A stretch of 64,000 bases of DNA from VAZQ01 sp963840535 (lineage in GTDB: Bacteria; Pseudomonadota; Alphaproteobacteria; Rhizobiales; Xanthobacteraceae), in NCBI GenBank assembly GCA_963840535.1, contig CAWIZJ010000056.1, forward strand, positions 62,001 through 126,000. The letters run 5' to 3'. The notes under the pieces are model-generated. The model was not told the origin of the DNA. It made no database searches and worked only from the letters and a program-made list of their open reading frames with translations. The position numbers were made by a program, and so were the translations under genes. Positions 46,014 to 55,701 of the stretch are shown in pieces; positions within the stretch are counted from its first letter, which is position 1; each line of letters starts with the position of its first letter.

Positions 46014-47438
46014 TCAGGTGGGAAACATCCCGTGTCCTGGCGTCAGCACGTTCTTCGGGTCGTATTTCGTCTTCGCGGCCTGAACGCTCGGCCAGACCGG
46101 TCCGTAGTGGCGCATCCAGTCCGCCTGCGTCATGGGTACCGCGCTCGAGGTCATGCGGTACCCTCCCATGTCGCGCGCGCGCTCATAGAGCGCGCGATTG
46201 AGCGCGATCATGGATTGGGTGTCGGTTCCCGCCGGCAGCGTGCGCGACAGCTGGAACCTGTAGATGATGTCCTCGTCCGGCATCCGCGTGAGCGGACGCC
46301 TGATCGCACTGCGCCGCCAGGCCGACATGCGCGGGACGAGGAAGGCGGACTCGGCCGGATTACCCAGGATGCCCGACGTGTATTGCACGTATCGCGACGA
46401 CGGAATGCAGAGATAGACGAAGGGCTTCTGCAGCGGCGTGGTGCACGCCGTGCACACCTCCTCGCGGCGAAAGTACTGCTCGTAGGTCATCACGGTCGCG
46501 GTCTTTTTCGCGAACTTGAGCCCCGCGGTCAGCTTCACCTCGTCGGGCGCGTTGGGCACGTCGTAAAAGGCGCCGCCTTCGACATAGTAGCCGACGCCGC
46601 CGGTCGGGCGACCGGCGCCGCGGCCGTCCAGGTGCTGGAAGCGGCCGTCCTGCGCCAGCAGCGCGAGATCGGCGGATGCGGCCTGGAAGTCGTCGTAGTC
46701 CATCTTGATGAACAGCACATGACTCGGGGCCTCCAGCAGCCGCATCACGACCTTGGTGATGATACCGCATTGACCGAGGCCTCCGAGCATTGCGTTGAAC
46801 AGATCGGCGTTGCGGCCGTCGGAGCATGTCACGATCTGGCCTTCGCCGGTCACCACCTCGAGCTCCTGCACATGGTCGACCTGAAGACCAAGGTTGTAGG
46901 TGGTCACCCCGAAGCCGCCGGTGCTGATCGTGCCGCCGACCGACAGGAACGTATCGGCGATCACCGGCACGGTCAGCTTCTGCGCGTTCGCGGCCATCAG
47001 GACGGGGTGCCACTTCGAGCCGGGGCCGATCTCGGCGGTCCCGCCGGTGCCGGATTTGACGACGGCGACGGAATTCAGGCTGCTGGAGTCGATGACCACG
47101 CCGTTCTCGACCTGGGTCTGCCCGAAAAACGAATGCCCCTGGCCCCGCATCGCGACCTTGAGCCCGTGGCGGTTCGCATGCTGGATGAGCTTGGCGATGT
47201 CCTGCGCGTCGGTAGGTCGGAGCAGCGCGGCCGGCTTCCTGCGCACGACGCGACCGAAGTCATCGGCCGCCGTCTGCAATGCGGTATCGTCGAAAAGCAG
47301 CTCTCCCCGCAGATCCTTGAGGTCGTTGCGCAGCGACTGTGCCGACGCCGGAAAATTCCAGGACGGCTGCAGCGCGAGCAGCGCCGCCCCGCCGACAAGC
47401 CGCTTGCCGAATTCGCGACGAGAAATTTGCCGTTTCAT
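46014..47438 (-). CDS. FAD-linked oxidase, cytokinin-dehydrogenase-like, Tat-exported
   Basis: A 474-residue flavoprotein of the PCMH family. The twin-arginine leader ISRREFGKRLVGGAALLAL is followed by the FAD domain: RPTDAQDIAKLIQHANRHGL, and MRGQGHSFFGQTQ, whose GHS motif carries the His that binds FAD covalently in cytokinin dehydrogenases. SVGGTISTGGFGVTTYNLG and GLGQCGIITKVVMRL continue the fold. The C-terminus (KYDPKNVLTPGHGMF) is canonical. ATG 47438 has a GGGAGCGG site. The reaction is likely oxidation of an amine or alcohol; a true cytokinin substrate is only inferred. Confidence 0.87.
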   Translation of the reverse strand: MKRQISRREFGKRLVGGAALLALQPSWNFPASAQSLRNDLKDLRGELLFDDTALQTAADDFGRVVRRKPAALLRPTDAQDIAKLIQHANRHGLKVAMRGQGHSFFGQTQVENGVVIDSSSLNSVAVVKSGTGGTAEIGPGSKWHPVLMAANAQKLTVPVIADTFLSVGGTISTGGFGVTTYNLGLQVDHVQELEVVTGEGQIVTCSDGRNADLFNAMLGGLGQCGIITKVVMRLLEAPSHVLFIKMDYDDFQAASADLALLAQDGRFQHLDGRGAGRPTGGVGYYVEGGAFYDVPNAPDEVKLTAGLKFAKKTATVMTYEQYFRREEVCTACTTPLQKPFVYLCIPSSRYVQYTSGILGNPAESAFLVPRMSAWRRSAIRRPLTRMPDEDIIYRFQLSRTLPAGTDTQSMIALNRALYERARDMGGYRMTSSAVPMTQADWMRHYGPVWPSVQAAKTKYDPKNVLTPGHGMFPT

Positions 47439-47674
47439 ATGCCGCTCCCTTGGCTGGTCATGCTGCTGCACCGTTCAGTGTACGGGCATCTCACCTCATT
47501 GTTCTTCGAACTGTGATCCTGTCCAATCGGCGAGCAGGGCCGATACTACTCCTTCCTTGCCTTCGCCGCCTGCCACGCCGGGTCGCCGGCAAGCCTCGCA
47601 TGCGAGGCAGATGTTCGCACCGTGGTTGAACGCGAAATCTCGTTCAGAATAGCGCTCCGCGTGAAAGGGGTCGC

Positions 47675-48142
47675 CTATTTTTTCCGCGGGGCGAACGACT
47701 GGTTGGGGAACGGCGATGTGGCCGGTCTTTGAATGACGATGAAGCCGCGGTTCGCCGCCTCATGGCAGGCATTGCAGGCAGCCGTGAGACTGTCGAACGC
47801 GGCCACGAATTTTGCGCCGTCGCGTGCCTTGACGGCGGTTTCGATGGCGCCGATCGGCGGCATGGTTGCCGCCTCGATCATTCGCCCGACGGGAGTGCCC
47901 TTATACTCGGGCACCCTTCTCGCGATGTCCTCGAGCAACTCCTTCAACTCGTCGACCTGATAATCGGCGAGATCCCAGTTGCGGGCATTACCCGCGAGCC
48001 ACAGTTTCGTGTGATGGCTTTGGACATGGATCATGAACTCGACGAGGCCGGGCGCGTAAGGCTGGGCCGACTCGCCGGTCGCGTTATGCGTCGCGGCCAC
48101 GGCCACAAGACCCGTCAGTAAGGCAACCATCGGCTTTCTCAT
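47675..48142 (-). CDS. c-type cytochrome, single heme, exported
   Basis: A 155-residue protein with a signal peptide (MRKPMVALLTGLVAVAATHN) and one C-terminal heme motif CNACH in SLTAACNACHEAANRG. The helical body and position of the motif near the C-terminus resemble the cytochrome c' class. Start 48142 has AAGGTGGG ahead. It might accept electrons from the nearby Tat-exported flavoprotein, which lies upstream on the same strand; that link is inference. Confidence 0.85.
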   Translation of the reverse strand: MRKPMVALLTGLVAVAATHNATGESAQPYAPGLVEFMIHVQSHHTKLWLAGNARNWDLADYQVDELKELLEDIARRVPEYKGTPVGRMIEAATMPPIGAIETAVKARDGAKFVAAFDSLTAACNACHEAANRGFIVIQRPATSPFPNQSFAPRKK

Positions 48143-48305
48143 GGACCCACCTTCAAACATGTGGTGCGCGCCGGGCTCGACCCGCGCCACCGGTTGATCT
48201 ATCGCGTTATCCGTTCGAATCGGTATCATGGGTCGGTCGCGCTCGCGACGAAGAAGCCGGTCTCGAAGGCCTGCCTGCGAATTGGAGTGCCACCAGGAGA
48301 GCTCC

Positions 48306-48950
48306 ATGGACATCGTGCTGTACTACGCTCCCATTACCTGCGCACTCGCCCCCTACGTTACGCTCACCGAGGCCAATGCGAGCTTCGAGGTTCGGCCGCT
48401 CAATTTCCGCAAGGACGAGCACCGGTCGCCCGACTACCTGAAGCTCAATCCGAAGCACAAGGTGCCGCTGCTCGTTGTCGACGGGCAGGTCCTGAGCGAA
48501 AGCGTGGCGATCCAGACCTGGATCGCGCGCAGCTTTCCGCAGGCGAGACTGCTGCCTGCCGATCCCTGGCAGGAGCTGAAGGCTATTTCCTTGATGTCAT
48601 GGTGCTCCTCGGGCATCCACCCGTTCCTCGCCCGCATCAACTCGCCGCCGCGGGTGTGCGATGTGCCGGACTCCGCCGGCAGCGTTCGCAGGCTGGCAAC
48701 GGAGCAGTTGCTGGAGAATTACCGGATCGCCGACGACCTGCTCGCCGGACGCGAGTTCTTCTTCGACCACTTCACCGCTCCCGACGCGCATTTCTTTTGG
48801 GCCTTCCGCCGGGGAACGCAATTCGACCTCGATCTATCCTCGTTCAGGCACTGCGCTGCGCACTTCGAGCGCATGAAAAAACGACCCAGCGTGCAGAAGC
48901 TGCTGGCATTCGAGACATCGGTGCAGGAAGGGTTCGCCAAGGCGGCATAG
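48306..48950 (+). CDS. Glutathione S-transferase family protein
   Basis: A 214-residue GST. The N-terminal domain reads MDIVLYYAPITCALAPYVTLTE and NPKHKVPLLVVDGQVLSESVAI, with the cis-Pro in KVPLL and Glu-Ser at the glutathione site. The helical C-terminal domain is complete. GGAGAGCTCC precedes the ATG. It is the second GST gene in the window, and the only intact one. Confidence 0.92.
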   Translation: MDIVLYYAPITCALAPYVTLTEANASFEVRPLNFRKDEHRSPDYLKLNPKHKVPLLVVDGQVLSESVAIQTWIARSFPQARLLPADPWQELKAISLMSWCSSGIHPFLARINSPPRVCDVPDSAGSVRRLATEQLLENYRIADDLLAGREFFFDHFTAPDAHFFWAFRRGTQFDLDLSSFRHCAAHFERMKKRPSVQKLLAFETSVQEGFAKAA

Positions 48951-48997
48951 GCGTTCAGCTTCGAGGAGCATCGCCGCAAGATGTCATAGGCAGGCGC

Positions 48998-49495
48998 ATG
49001 GCAAAGCAAAGCGCCGGCATATTGATGTTCCGACGGCTGCGCGCCGAGCCGGAAATCCTGCTGGTGCATCCGGGCGGGCCGTTCTGGGCCAGGAAGGACG
49101 ACGGCGCCTGGTCGATTCCCAAAGGGCTGTACGAGGACGGCGAGGATCCGCTCTCGGCCGCCCGGCGTGAATTCGAGGAGGAAACGGGATGCGTTGCGCA
49201 GGGCGAGTTCATCGAGCTCGGCAAGTTCAAGCAGCCCGGCGGCAAGACCATTCTCGCATGGGGCGTCGAGGGGGATTTCGATGTTCGCAACTTCAGAAGC
49301 AATTCCTTCTCAATGGAATGGCCGCCCAGGTCGGGCCGGATGCAGGAGTTTCCGGAAGCCGACCGCGCCGCATGGTTTGCGCCTCGCGAAGGCATGAGGA
49401 AGATCCTGAAGAGACAGGCCCCGATCCTGTCGACGCTGCTGGAACGATTGCAGCCCACCGACGCAGGGGCGCCTGGATGCCGTCTCAAATCATGA
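48998..49495 (+). CDS. Nudix hydrolase
   Basis: A 165-residue protein with a full Nudix box, GLYEDGEDPLSAARREFEEETG, split across residues 45-66, which binds Mg2+ and hydrolyses nucleoside diphosphate derivatives. The form SAGILMFRR...ILLVHPGGPFWARKDDGAWSIPKG marks the diadenosine-polyphosphate-type subgroup. The start at 48998 was preferred over the long upstream frame that overlaps the GST gene. It ends overlapping the convergent lactonase gene by six bases. Confidence 0.92.
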   Translation: MAKQSAGILMFRRLRAEPEILLVHPGGPFWARKDDGAWSIPKGLYEDGEDPLSAARREFEEETGCVAQGEFIELGKFKQPGGKTILAWGVEGDFDVRNFRSNSFSMEWPPRSGRMQEFPEADRAAWFAPREGMRKILKRQAPILSTLLERLQPTDAGAPGCRLKS

Positions 49496-50671
49496 TCGCG
49501 ATCCCAGCGTCACCATCCCGCTCCAGAACTGCATGCGGCCGGCGGTCTCCACGTCGTACTTGCGCACGAGATCGAGCTTCCCGTCGGCGCCGATGCGGTA
49601 CACGAACAGCCCGGCCGGCAGCGTCGCGATGCCGTCGCCGTCACGTACCGGCAGCGGCCCGATGGTGGCGGCGACGAGGAGGCGGCCGCTCGGATCGATG
49701 GTGAAGGTCCGCAGGTGGTCGCCCCGGCCGTCGACGGTCTGGATGAGGGTCGGCTCGCCGGTGTCCTGGTCGATGGCGAACACGGCGACGTTGTTCTCGC
49801 CGCCATTCGACACCCTGCGCCCCGCGAGCTCGACGAGGCCGCCGTTGCGGTTGGTGAGATAGACGAAGCGGCCGCTCGGATGCACGTGGATCGGGCCGGC
49901 GCCCTGCGACGGCCGCACGTTGCCCGGGTCCGCCAAGGTCTGCCTGACGAACAGCGGCGCGAGTACACCCTCCGGCTCGAGGGCGTAGACGTGGAGCTGG
50001 TTCTGCCGCTCGATCGAGACGTAGACCCACGGCCGCCGCGGGTGGAAATCGAGATGCCGCGGTCCGAAGCCGTGCCCGGTCCCCGGCGCGATCGAGGCGA
50101 GGTTCGTCAATACGCCATCCTCGAAGCGATAGACCTTGAGCGCTCCGGGATCCTCCGGCCTGTCACCGGAGGCATTGTTGCCGCGGGCAACGAGGATCGC
50201 CGTGCGGCCCGAGGGCGTCGTGCGGACCTGGTGGGCGTAGATGCCGGCATCGATCGCGTGCGGCTGGCGCACGAGCGCGCCGATTGTGCCGTCGCGCTCG
50301 ATGCGGTGCACGGTGACGTTGCTCGGCGCGTTGTAGGCGGTGAGCAGATAGCCACCGGTATGGTCGACGCTGTCGTGGATCGGGCGTGACGGCAGCCGGC
50401 GCGGCTCGCCGTGGGGCGCAAGCGCGCCCGAGGCCTGATCGATGCGGAACGCGACGGCGAGGTGGGTGTCGCCGGCGAGCCCTCCCGGGCCGCCGTTGCT
50501 CGACGCCACGTAGAGATGGTTCGAGGATGGATGCGGCCACGCATACTGCACGTTGGCCGGCAGCGTCACCGTGCCCTGCCGATGCAACGCCGCCCCGGCG
50601 ACGTCGATGTCGAAAAGCGTGAGCTCGGGTCCGATGCTGGCGTAGAGGACGGTTCTGGCTGTCTTTGTCAA
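49490..50671 (-). CDS. Lactonase family beta-propeller protein (6-phosphogluconolactonase-like)
   Basis: A 393-residue seven-bladed propeller of the Pgl/PF10282 type. Repeated blade motifs include YAWPHPSSNHLYVASSNGG, FGPRHLDFHPRRPWVYVSIE and GAGPIHVHPSGRFVYLTNR. The start is TTG 50671, which overlaps the TGA of the aldolase gene (TTGA), so the two are probably coupled. Lactonases of this family hydrolyse sugar lactones; the exact substrate is unknown. Confidence 0.88.
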   Translation of the reverse strand: MTKTARTVLYASIGPELTLFDIDVAGAALHRQGTVTLPANVQYAWPHPSSNHLYVASSNGGPGGLAGDTHLAVAFRIDQASGALAPHGEPRRLPSRPIHDSVDHTGGYLLTAYNAPSNVTVHRIERDGTIGALVRQPHAIDAGIYAHQVRTTPSGRTAILVARGNNASGDRPEDPGALKVYRFEDGVLTNLASIAPGTGHGFGPRHLDFHPRRPWVYVSIERQNQLHVYALEPEGVLAPLFVRQTLADPGNVRPSQGAGPIHVHPSGRFVYLTNRNGGLVELAGRRVSNGGENNVAVFAIDQDTGEPTLIQTVDGRGDHLRTFTIDPSGRLLVAATIGPLPVRDGDGIATLPAGLFVYRIGADGKLDLVRKYDVETAGRMQFWSGMVTLGSRS

Positions 50672-51411
50672 TTGCGGAACGAGGGATCGATGTGGTCGGC
50701 GAGCTTCATGAGCGCCGGCCAGTCACGGTCATGCACGCGGCCGTTGCCCCAGAACATGCGGGCGGACTTCTCGCACGATTCCTGCGAAGGCAGGCTGTAG
50801 GGCTGATTGGAGGCGAGCACCATCATCTGGGTCTCGCAGCTCTTCTCCAGGTAGTACATCAGGTTGAACGCCTCGCCGATATTGACGCCGGCGGTGAGCA
50901 GGCCGTGATGCTTCATGACGAGGCATTTGTGGTCGCCGAGATCGGCGACGATGCGCTCGCGCTCGTCGAGGTCGGTCGCGATGCCTTCGAACTCGTGGTA
51001 GCCGATGTGCTTGTAGAAGCGCATGGCGCTCTGATTGAGCGGCAGAATCCCGCAGTCGAGCGCCGACACGGCCTGTCCGGCCGCCGTGTGGGTGTGGATG
51101 ATGGCGTGCAGGTCCTGGCGCGCCATGTGGATGGCGCTGTGAATGACGAAGCCCGCGCGGTTCACTTCGTAGGGCGTCTCGTCGAGGATGTTGCCGTCGA
51201 CGTCGATCTTGACCAGGCTCGAGGCGGTGATCTGCTCGTAGAGGAACCCGTAGGGGTTGATGAGAAACCGGTCGGCGGTGCCCGGCACCCGCACCGAGAT
51301 GTGGTTGTTGATGAGATGGGTCCAGCCGTAATGCGCGGCCAGCCGGTAGGGGCGCGGCGGCGGCAGGCTCGGTCGCGCGCCTGCCACACCTCGAGCGATT
51401 CACGACCGCAT
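50668..51411 (-). CDS. Class II aldolase/adducin family protein (frameshifts near N-terminus)
   Basis: A fuculose-aldolase-fold protein. Zn ligands are seen in HAIIHTHTAAGQ and in CLVMKHHGLLTAG. From about 51375 the frame is intact (YRLAAHYGWTHLINNHIS...). Upstream the expected start MRS-ESLEVWQAR appears in another frame, so one break lies near 51400 and one near 51375. ATG 51411 with GGGAGACGCC ahead is the best start. It forms a coupled pair with the lactonase, suggesting sugar-acid metabolism. Confidence 0.82.
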
Positions 51412-51530
51412 GGCGTCTCCCGCGCGCCTTTTGGCGGCCACCGAGCGGTGAGTTCCGCTTTCCCTCGCGGAGCAATGGAGGTTGCACGATGCTGCATGGG
51501 GTCTCCCGGCGCGCCACTTGGCGGTCGACG
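51408..51530. repeat. Two diverged direct repeats with a conserved small hairpin
   Basis: Copy A (51408-51442) and copy B (51494-51530) share GCATGG-GTCTCCC, GCGCGCC and TTGGCGG. Each has a CGCC-NNNN-GGCG hairpin with a different loop (TTTT and ACTT). Copy A overlaps the aldolase start. No gene lies between it and the SDR at 51763. Confidence 0.55.
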
Positions 51531-51762
51531 TGCCATGGGCGTCGCCCGGGAGGTCGACGACTGCATGCCAGCGATGCGTTCGGCTCCGCTGGGGAAGCAG
51601 CAACTGGATTGCACGTTGCCTCAGTGCACTGCATCCGAAGAGTAGGAGAACAGAGCTGGCGCACAACAAGCCGCTTTGAGCGGCTCCAGACCTAGCCCCC
51701 GCTCTGCTGGACTTGCAAGCACAAGTGCCGGCCGCCGTCGCGGCCCTTTCGAGGGTGTCCCC

Positions 51763-52563
51763 ATGCGTCTGCAGGACAAGATCGCCATCGTGGTCGGTGC
51801 CGGCCAGTCGCCGGGGGAGGGCATGGGCAACGGGCGGGCCACCGTGCTGCGGTTCGTGCAGGAAGGTGCGAGCGTGCTCGCCGTCGACAACAATCTTGCC
51901 TCCGCGCAGGAGACGGCCGTGATGGCGCAGCAGGGACCCGGCGAGTGCGTGGCGCACGAAGCCGATGTCACCCGGGAGCAGACCCTGGCGGCGATGGTCG
52001 AGGCGGCGCGCATGCGCTGGGGCCGCGTCGATATCCTGCATTACAATGTCGGAGTGAGCATCGCCGGCGGCGATGCCCCGCTCGACCACATCACCGAGCA
52101 GGCGTTCGACCGCATCGCCGCCATCAACCTGCGCGGCGCCATCATGGCCTGCAGGCACGTCCTGCCGCTGATGCGCGCCCGGCGTTCCGGCGTCATCATC
52201 ACCATCTCGTCGGTCGCGGCCTGGGAGCAGTATCCCAATGTCGCCTACAAGGCGACCAAGGCCGGCTTGATCGCCTTCACCCAGCAGGTCGCCATCCAGA
52301 ACGCCGAGTTCGGGATCCGTGCCAACGTCATCCTGCCGGGCCTGATGGACACGCCGATGGCGGTCGATACCCGCGCGCGCGCCAGCGGCAAGAGCCGAGC
52401 CGAGGTGGCGGCCGCACGCGATGCGCGGGTGCCGCTGCGCCACCGGATGGGCACCGCCTGGGACGTGGCCAACGCGGCGCTGTTTCTCGCCTCCGACGAG
52501 GCGAGCTTCATCTCCGGCGTGGCGCTCCCGGTCGACGGCGCCGCCCTGGTCAACATCAACTGA
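51763..52563 (+). CDS. Short-chain dehydrogenase/reductase
   Basis: A 266-residue SDR. The glycine motif is IAIVVGAGQSPGEGMGNGRA, an extended form (GxxxSxGxGxG-like) seen in a subset. The catalytic Tyr-Lys is AYKATKAG near residue 163, with Ser in TISSVAAWEQ. The usual NNAG is replaced by YNVG (LHYNVGVS). ATG 51763 gives the family N-terminus. The substrate is unknown. Confidence 0.9.
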   Translation: MRLQDKIAIVVGAGQSPGEGMGNGRATVLRFVQEGASVLAVDNNLASAQETAVMAQQGPGECVAHEADVTREQTLAAMVEAARMRWGRVDILHYNVGVSIAGGDAPLDHITEQAFDRIAAINLRGAIMACRHVLPLMRARRSGVIITISSVAAWEQYPNVAYKATKAGLIAFTQQVAIQNAEFGIRANVILPGLMDTPMAVDTRARASGKSRAEVAAARDARVPLRHRMGTAWDVANAALFLASDEASFISGVALPVDGAALVNIN

Positions 52564-52707
52564 GCAGCGCGGCCGCACGAAATCCACGATTACGGCGCAT
52601 TCGCCGGCCATAGCGGCGGTGGTGCATCGCGCTTCGGTTCCTCGACGATAAGCGGGGCGGGGCGAGGGGAGCGGCGTGCGTTGGTAGTCTCGGAGTGGTA
52701 TCCGCAC

Positions 52708-53083
52708 ATGCGGCGCAGGATCGCCCGCTTCCGGCCGGTGCGGGGAGCGCCCGCGGTCATCGGTCTCGCCGTTATCCTGGCGGCGGGCATGGCTGTTTCC
52801 GGCTGCTCGACCGCGGGCAATCCGGTCACGTTCTTCGCCGACCCCGGAAAGTACGAATTCCATTCCTGCGAGCAGATCGCCGGCCAGCGCAAGCACTGGG
52901 CCGCGCCGCGAGCAGGAGCTGAGGCTGCTGATGGACAAGGCCGCGCAGAGCAGCGGCGGCGTGGTCGTCAACCTGCTCGCCTACAAGGCCGACCATGTCG
53001 CCGCCAGCGAGGAGCTCAAGGTGCTCGAGGCCACCGCGCGCTCCAAGAACTGCGACGCCCCGGCCAACCGGAGCGCCCGGTAA
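52708..53083 (+). CDS. Lipoprotein (one frameshift)
   Basis: A small lipoprotein: signal segment (PAVIGLAVILAAGMA) and lipobox VSGCS, so Cys would be lipidated. A net +1 break near 52905 joins YEFHSCEQIAGQRKHWA to REQELRLLMDKAAQSSGGVVVN and KVLEATARSKNCDAP, stop 53081. Two further cysteines may form a disulfide. This matches short lipoproteins widespread in the order. Function unknown. Confidence 0.75.
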
Positions 53084-53089
53084 GGAACG

Positions 53090-53344
53090 TCACAGCTTGA
53101 CCTCGCGTGGCCCGTGCTCGCTTCGTTCGATCACCAGATCGGAACCACGGAGCGGGGAGGAGGCCAGGAAATCCACGAGATTGCCCTTTCGCATGGTCTT
53201 ACGCTCCCATTCCTCCACAGACACGACCACGACAACGTTGCGGCGGTTGCGAGCAATGATCTGCGGTCCGCTCACGCGAGCCCGCTCGATCAACTCGTCG
53301 AACTTGGCCTTGGCTCTGGCAACGGTCCACGTGGGTAAACGCAT
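53090..53344 (-). CDS. Phd/YefM-type antitoxin
   Basis: An 84-residue antitoxin: TWTVARAKAKFDELIERAR and GPQIIARNRRNVVVVVSVEEWE form the Phd DNA-binding fold, and the C-terminus (FLASSPLRGSDLVIERSE) is the toxin-binding tail. AAGGAT precedes ATG 53344. No toxin gene follows; the lipoprotein ends seven bases beyond on the opposite strand. Confidence 0.87.
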   Translation of the reverse strand: MRLPTWTVARAKAKFDELIERARVSGPQIIARNRRNVVVVVSVEEWERKTMRKGNLVDFLASSPLRGSDLVIERSEHGPREVKL

Positions 53345-53370
53345 TGAACGATCCTTCATTCGGCCGCGCG

Positions 53371-54390
53371 TCAACCGAATCTCCGGCGCGCCAGCGCGGC
53401 GCCCTTGCCGAGCGCGGCGAGCTTGGCCATGGCGATCTCGCGGCGCATCGGCGCCATGCCGCAATTGGTGCCGGCGATGATGTTCTCCCTGGCGACGAAC
53501 CTCGCGGCCTCGCCGATCACGGCGGCGACCTCTTCGGGGGTCTCGACCTCGTCGGTGGCGACGTCGATCGCCCCGACCTGCACCGTCTTGCCGTCGAGCA
53601 GCTTCAGGAGACCGATCGGAACCCGGGAGTTGCGGCATTCGATGGAGACCTGGTCGATCCGGCTGGCGGCGAGCGCCGGAAAGATCTCCTCGTATTGCCG
53701 CCACTCGCTGCCGAGCGTCGCCTTCCAGTCGACGTTGGCCTTGATGCCGTAGCCGTAGCAGATGTGCACCGCCGTGGTGCAGGCGAGTCCCTCGATCGCA
53801 CGGTGCAGCGCCGCGATGCCCCAGTCCCTCACCTCGCGCATGTAGACGTTGAACGCGGGCTCGTCGATCTGGATGACATCGACACCGTCGGCGGCGAGCG
53901 CGCGCGCCTCGGCATTGAGCAGGCCGGCGAAGGCCATGGCCATGGCCGCCCGGTCGCCATAGTGGGCGTCGGCGATGGTGTCGACGATGGTCATCGGACC
54001 CGGCAGCGTGAACTTGAGCTGGCGGCTGGTATGGGCGCGCGCGATCTGCGCCTCGCGCCCGTGCACGCGCCCGCGCAGGCCGAGCGCGCCGGTCACCGTC
54101 GGCACCATCGCCTTGTAGCGGTCGGCGCGGATCCCGATCTCCACCTTGCGCGTGAAGTCGATGCCGTCGACGAGCTCGAGAAAGCCGTGCACGAAGTGCT
54201 GGCGCGACTGCTCGCCGTCGGTGACGATGTCGATGCCGCAATCCTCCTGCAGCTTGAGCGCCAGAATGGTGGCGTCGCGCTTGGCGTCGTCGAGGACTGC
54301 ACCCTCGAGCCGCCACGGCGCCCACAGCCGGTTCGGCTCCGCGAGCCAGGCCGGCTTCGGCAGGCTGCCGGCGATGGTGGTCTCGAACAT
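53371..54390 (-). CDS. MetE C-terminal-domain-like (cobalamin-independent methionine synthase family) protein
   Basis: A 339-residue protein that matches only the catalytic C-terminal domain of MetE. It starts MFETTIAGSLPKPAWL and shows DIVTDGEQSRQHF, VIQIDEPAFNVY, VHICYGYG and the Zn-ligand region NIIAGTNCGMAPM. Such short proteins may methylate homocysteine or a substitute using an unknown donor. The frame is intact. Confidence 0.9.
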   Translation of the reverse strand: MFETTIAGSLPKPAWLAEPNRLWAPWRLEGAVLDDAKRDATILALKLQEDCGIDIVTDGEQSRQHFVHGFLELVDGIDFTRKVEIGIRADRYKAMVPTVTGALGLRGRVHGREAQIARAHTSRQLKFTLPGPMTIVDTIADAHYGDRAAMAMAFAGLLNAEARALAADGVDVIQIDEPAFNVYMREVRDWGIAALHRAIEGLACTTAVHICYGYGIKANVDWKATLGSEWRQYEEIFPALAASRIDQVSIECRNSRVPIGLLKLLDGKTVQVGAIDVATDEVETPEEVAAVIGEAARFVARENIIAGTNCGMAPMRREIAMAKLAALGKGAALARRRFG

Positions 54391-54439
54391 GACCGCGCCC
54401 CCCGTCCCGGAAATGCCCCCGGCGCGATCTTACACGGCG

Positions 54440-55626
54440 TCAGTCCGGCTTCCAGCCGTAGAGCCAGTCGTAGCGCGCGATCAGCCGTTGCCCGCCCATG
54501 CCGGCAAGGGCGATGGCGAGCAGGAAAGCCCGGGCGCCGCCCAGGTGATAGATCATGCCGTTACGACGCGCCTCCCGCTGCGCCCGCGCGGTGCGTGCGC
54601 GACGCTGACGTTCGTAGCTTCGCATGGCGCCGCCGGGATCCCCCGGCGTGCTCGCCAGCCGGAGCGCCAGCACGGCAGCGTCCTCGATCGCCATGGCGGC
54701 GCCCTGGGCGAGATAGGGCAGCATGGGATGGGCGGCATCCCCCAACAACGTGACCGGGCCCTTGCCCCAGCGTGCCGTCGGGGCGCGATCGTAGAGCGCC
54801 CATTTGTGCCATTGCTGCGGCGCTGCGAGCAGCGCGCGCGCCGATGCCGGCCAGGTGCCGGAGGGATATCGCGCCAATATCTCCCGGCGTTCGCCGGGCG
54901 CATGCCAGCCCGGTTCCCGCCAGTCGTCGCGGACGATGGCGACCACGTTGATCACGCTGCCGCCGCGAACCGGATAGTGCACGAGATGGGCATTGCGGCC
55001 GAGCCAAAGATTGACCGCCGGCAGCCCGCAGATCGGGCACCACCGCATCGGCCGGCACGAGCGCGCGCCAGGCCGTGTGCCGCGCAAATCTCGGCTGGTC
55101 GCGATGGCCGAGCCGCCGGCGCAGCCCGGACCACAGACCGTCGGCGCCGATCAGGGCGATGCCGCGTTGCTCCAGTGCGCGGCCGCCGCACAGGCGCGGC
55201 CACGGTGACGCCGTTGCCGTGGACCGCGAAGTCCTCGACCCGCGCGTCGAGCTGCAGGGCAATGAGCGGATCCGCACGCACCGCGTCGAGCAGCGCCGCC
55301 TGCAGGTCGCCGCGATGGATCACCCAATAGGGCGCGCCGTAACGCAGCTCCGCGGCGGCGCCGAGCGGCCCGCGCGCCAGCATGCGGGCGGTGGGCGCAT
55401 TCATCACCCGGAGCTCCTCGGGAGCGACGGCATGCCGTCGCAATCGCTCGCCCAGGCCGAGATCGATCAGAATGCGCGAGGCGTTGGGGGACAGCTGGAT
55501 ACCGGCGCCGGCCTCTTCCAGGCTTTGCGCCTGGTCGAGCACCGCGACACGAAATCCGTGCCGGGCGAGCGCCAGCGCGGCAGTCAGTCCGCCGATGCCG
55601 GCGCCGGCAATGATGACGGTGGCCAT
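54440..55626 (-). CDS. FAD-dependent aromatic monooxygenase, salicylate-hydroxylase-like (two frameshifts)
   Basis: A class A flavoprotein monooxygenase: IIAGAGIGGLTAALAL at the N-terminus, IALIGADGLWSGLRR in the middle and GDAAHPMLPYLAQGAAMAIED near the end, in the order expected. Two net +1 breaks near 55195 and 55040 separate the three frames. It resembles 3-hydroxybenzoate 6-hydroxylase and salicylate 1-hydroxylase; the choice between them is open. Length over the breaks is about 395, as in the family. Confidence 0.83.
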
Positions 55627-55701
55627 GATCAGCAGTCGGTGGTCGGCAGTCGGTCTTCGGTGGTCGGCGATCGGCGATCGGTGCCGCACATGCGGGACCG
55701 G

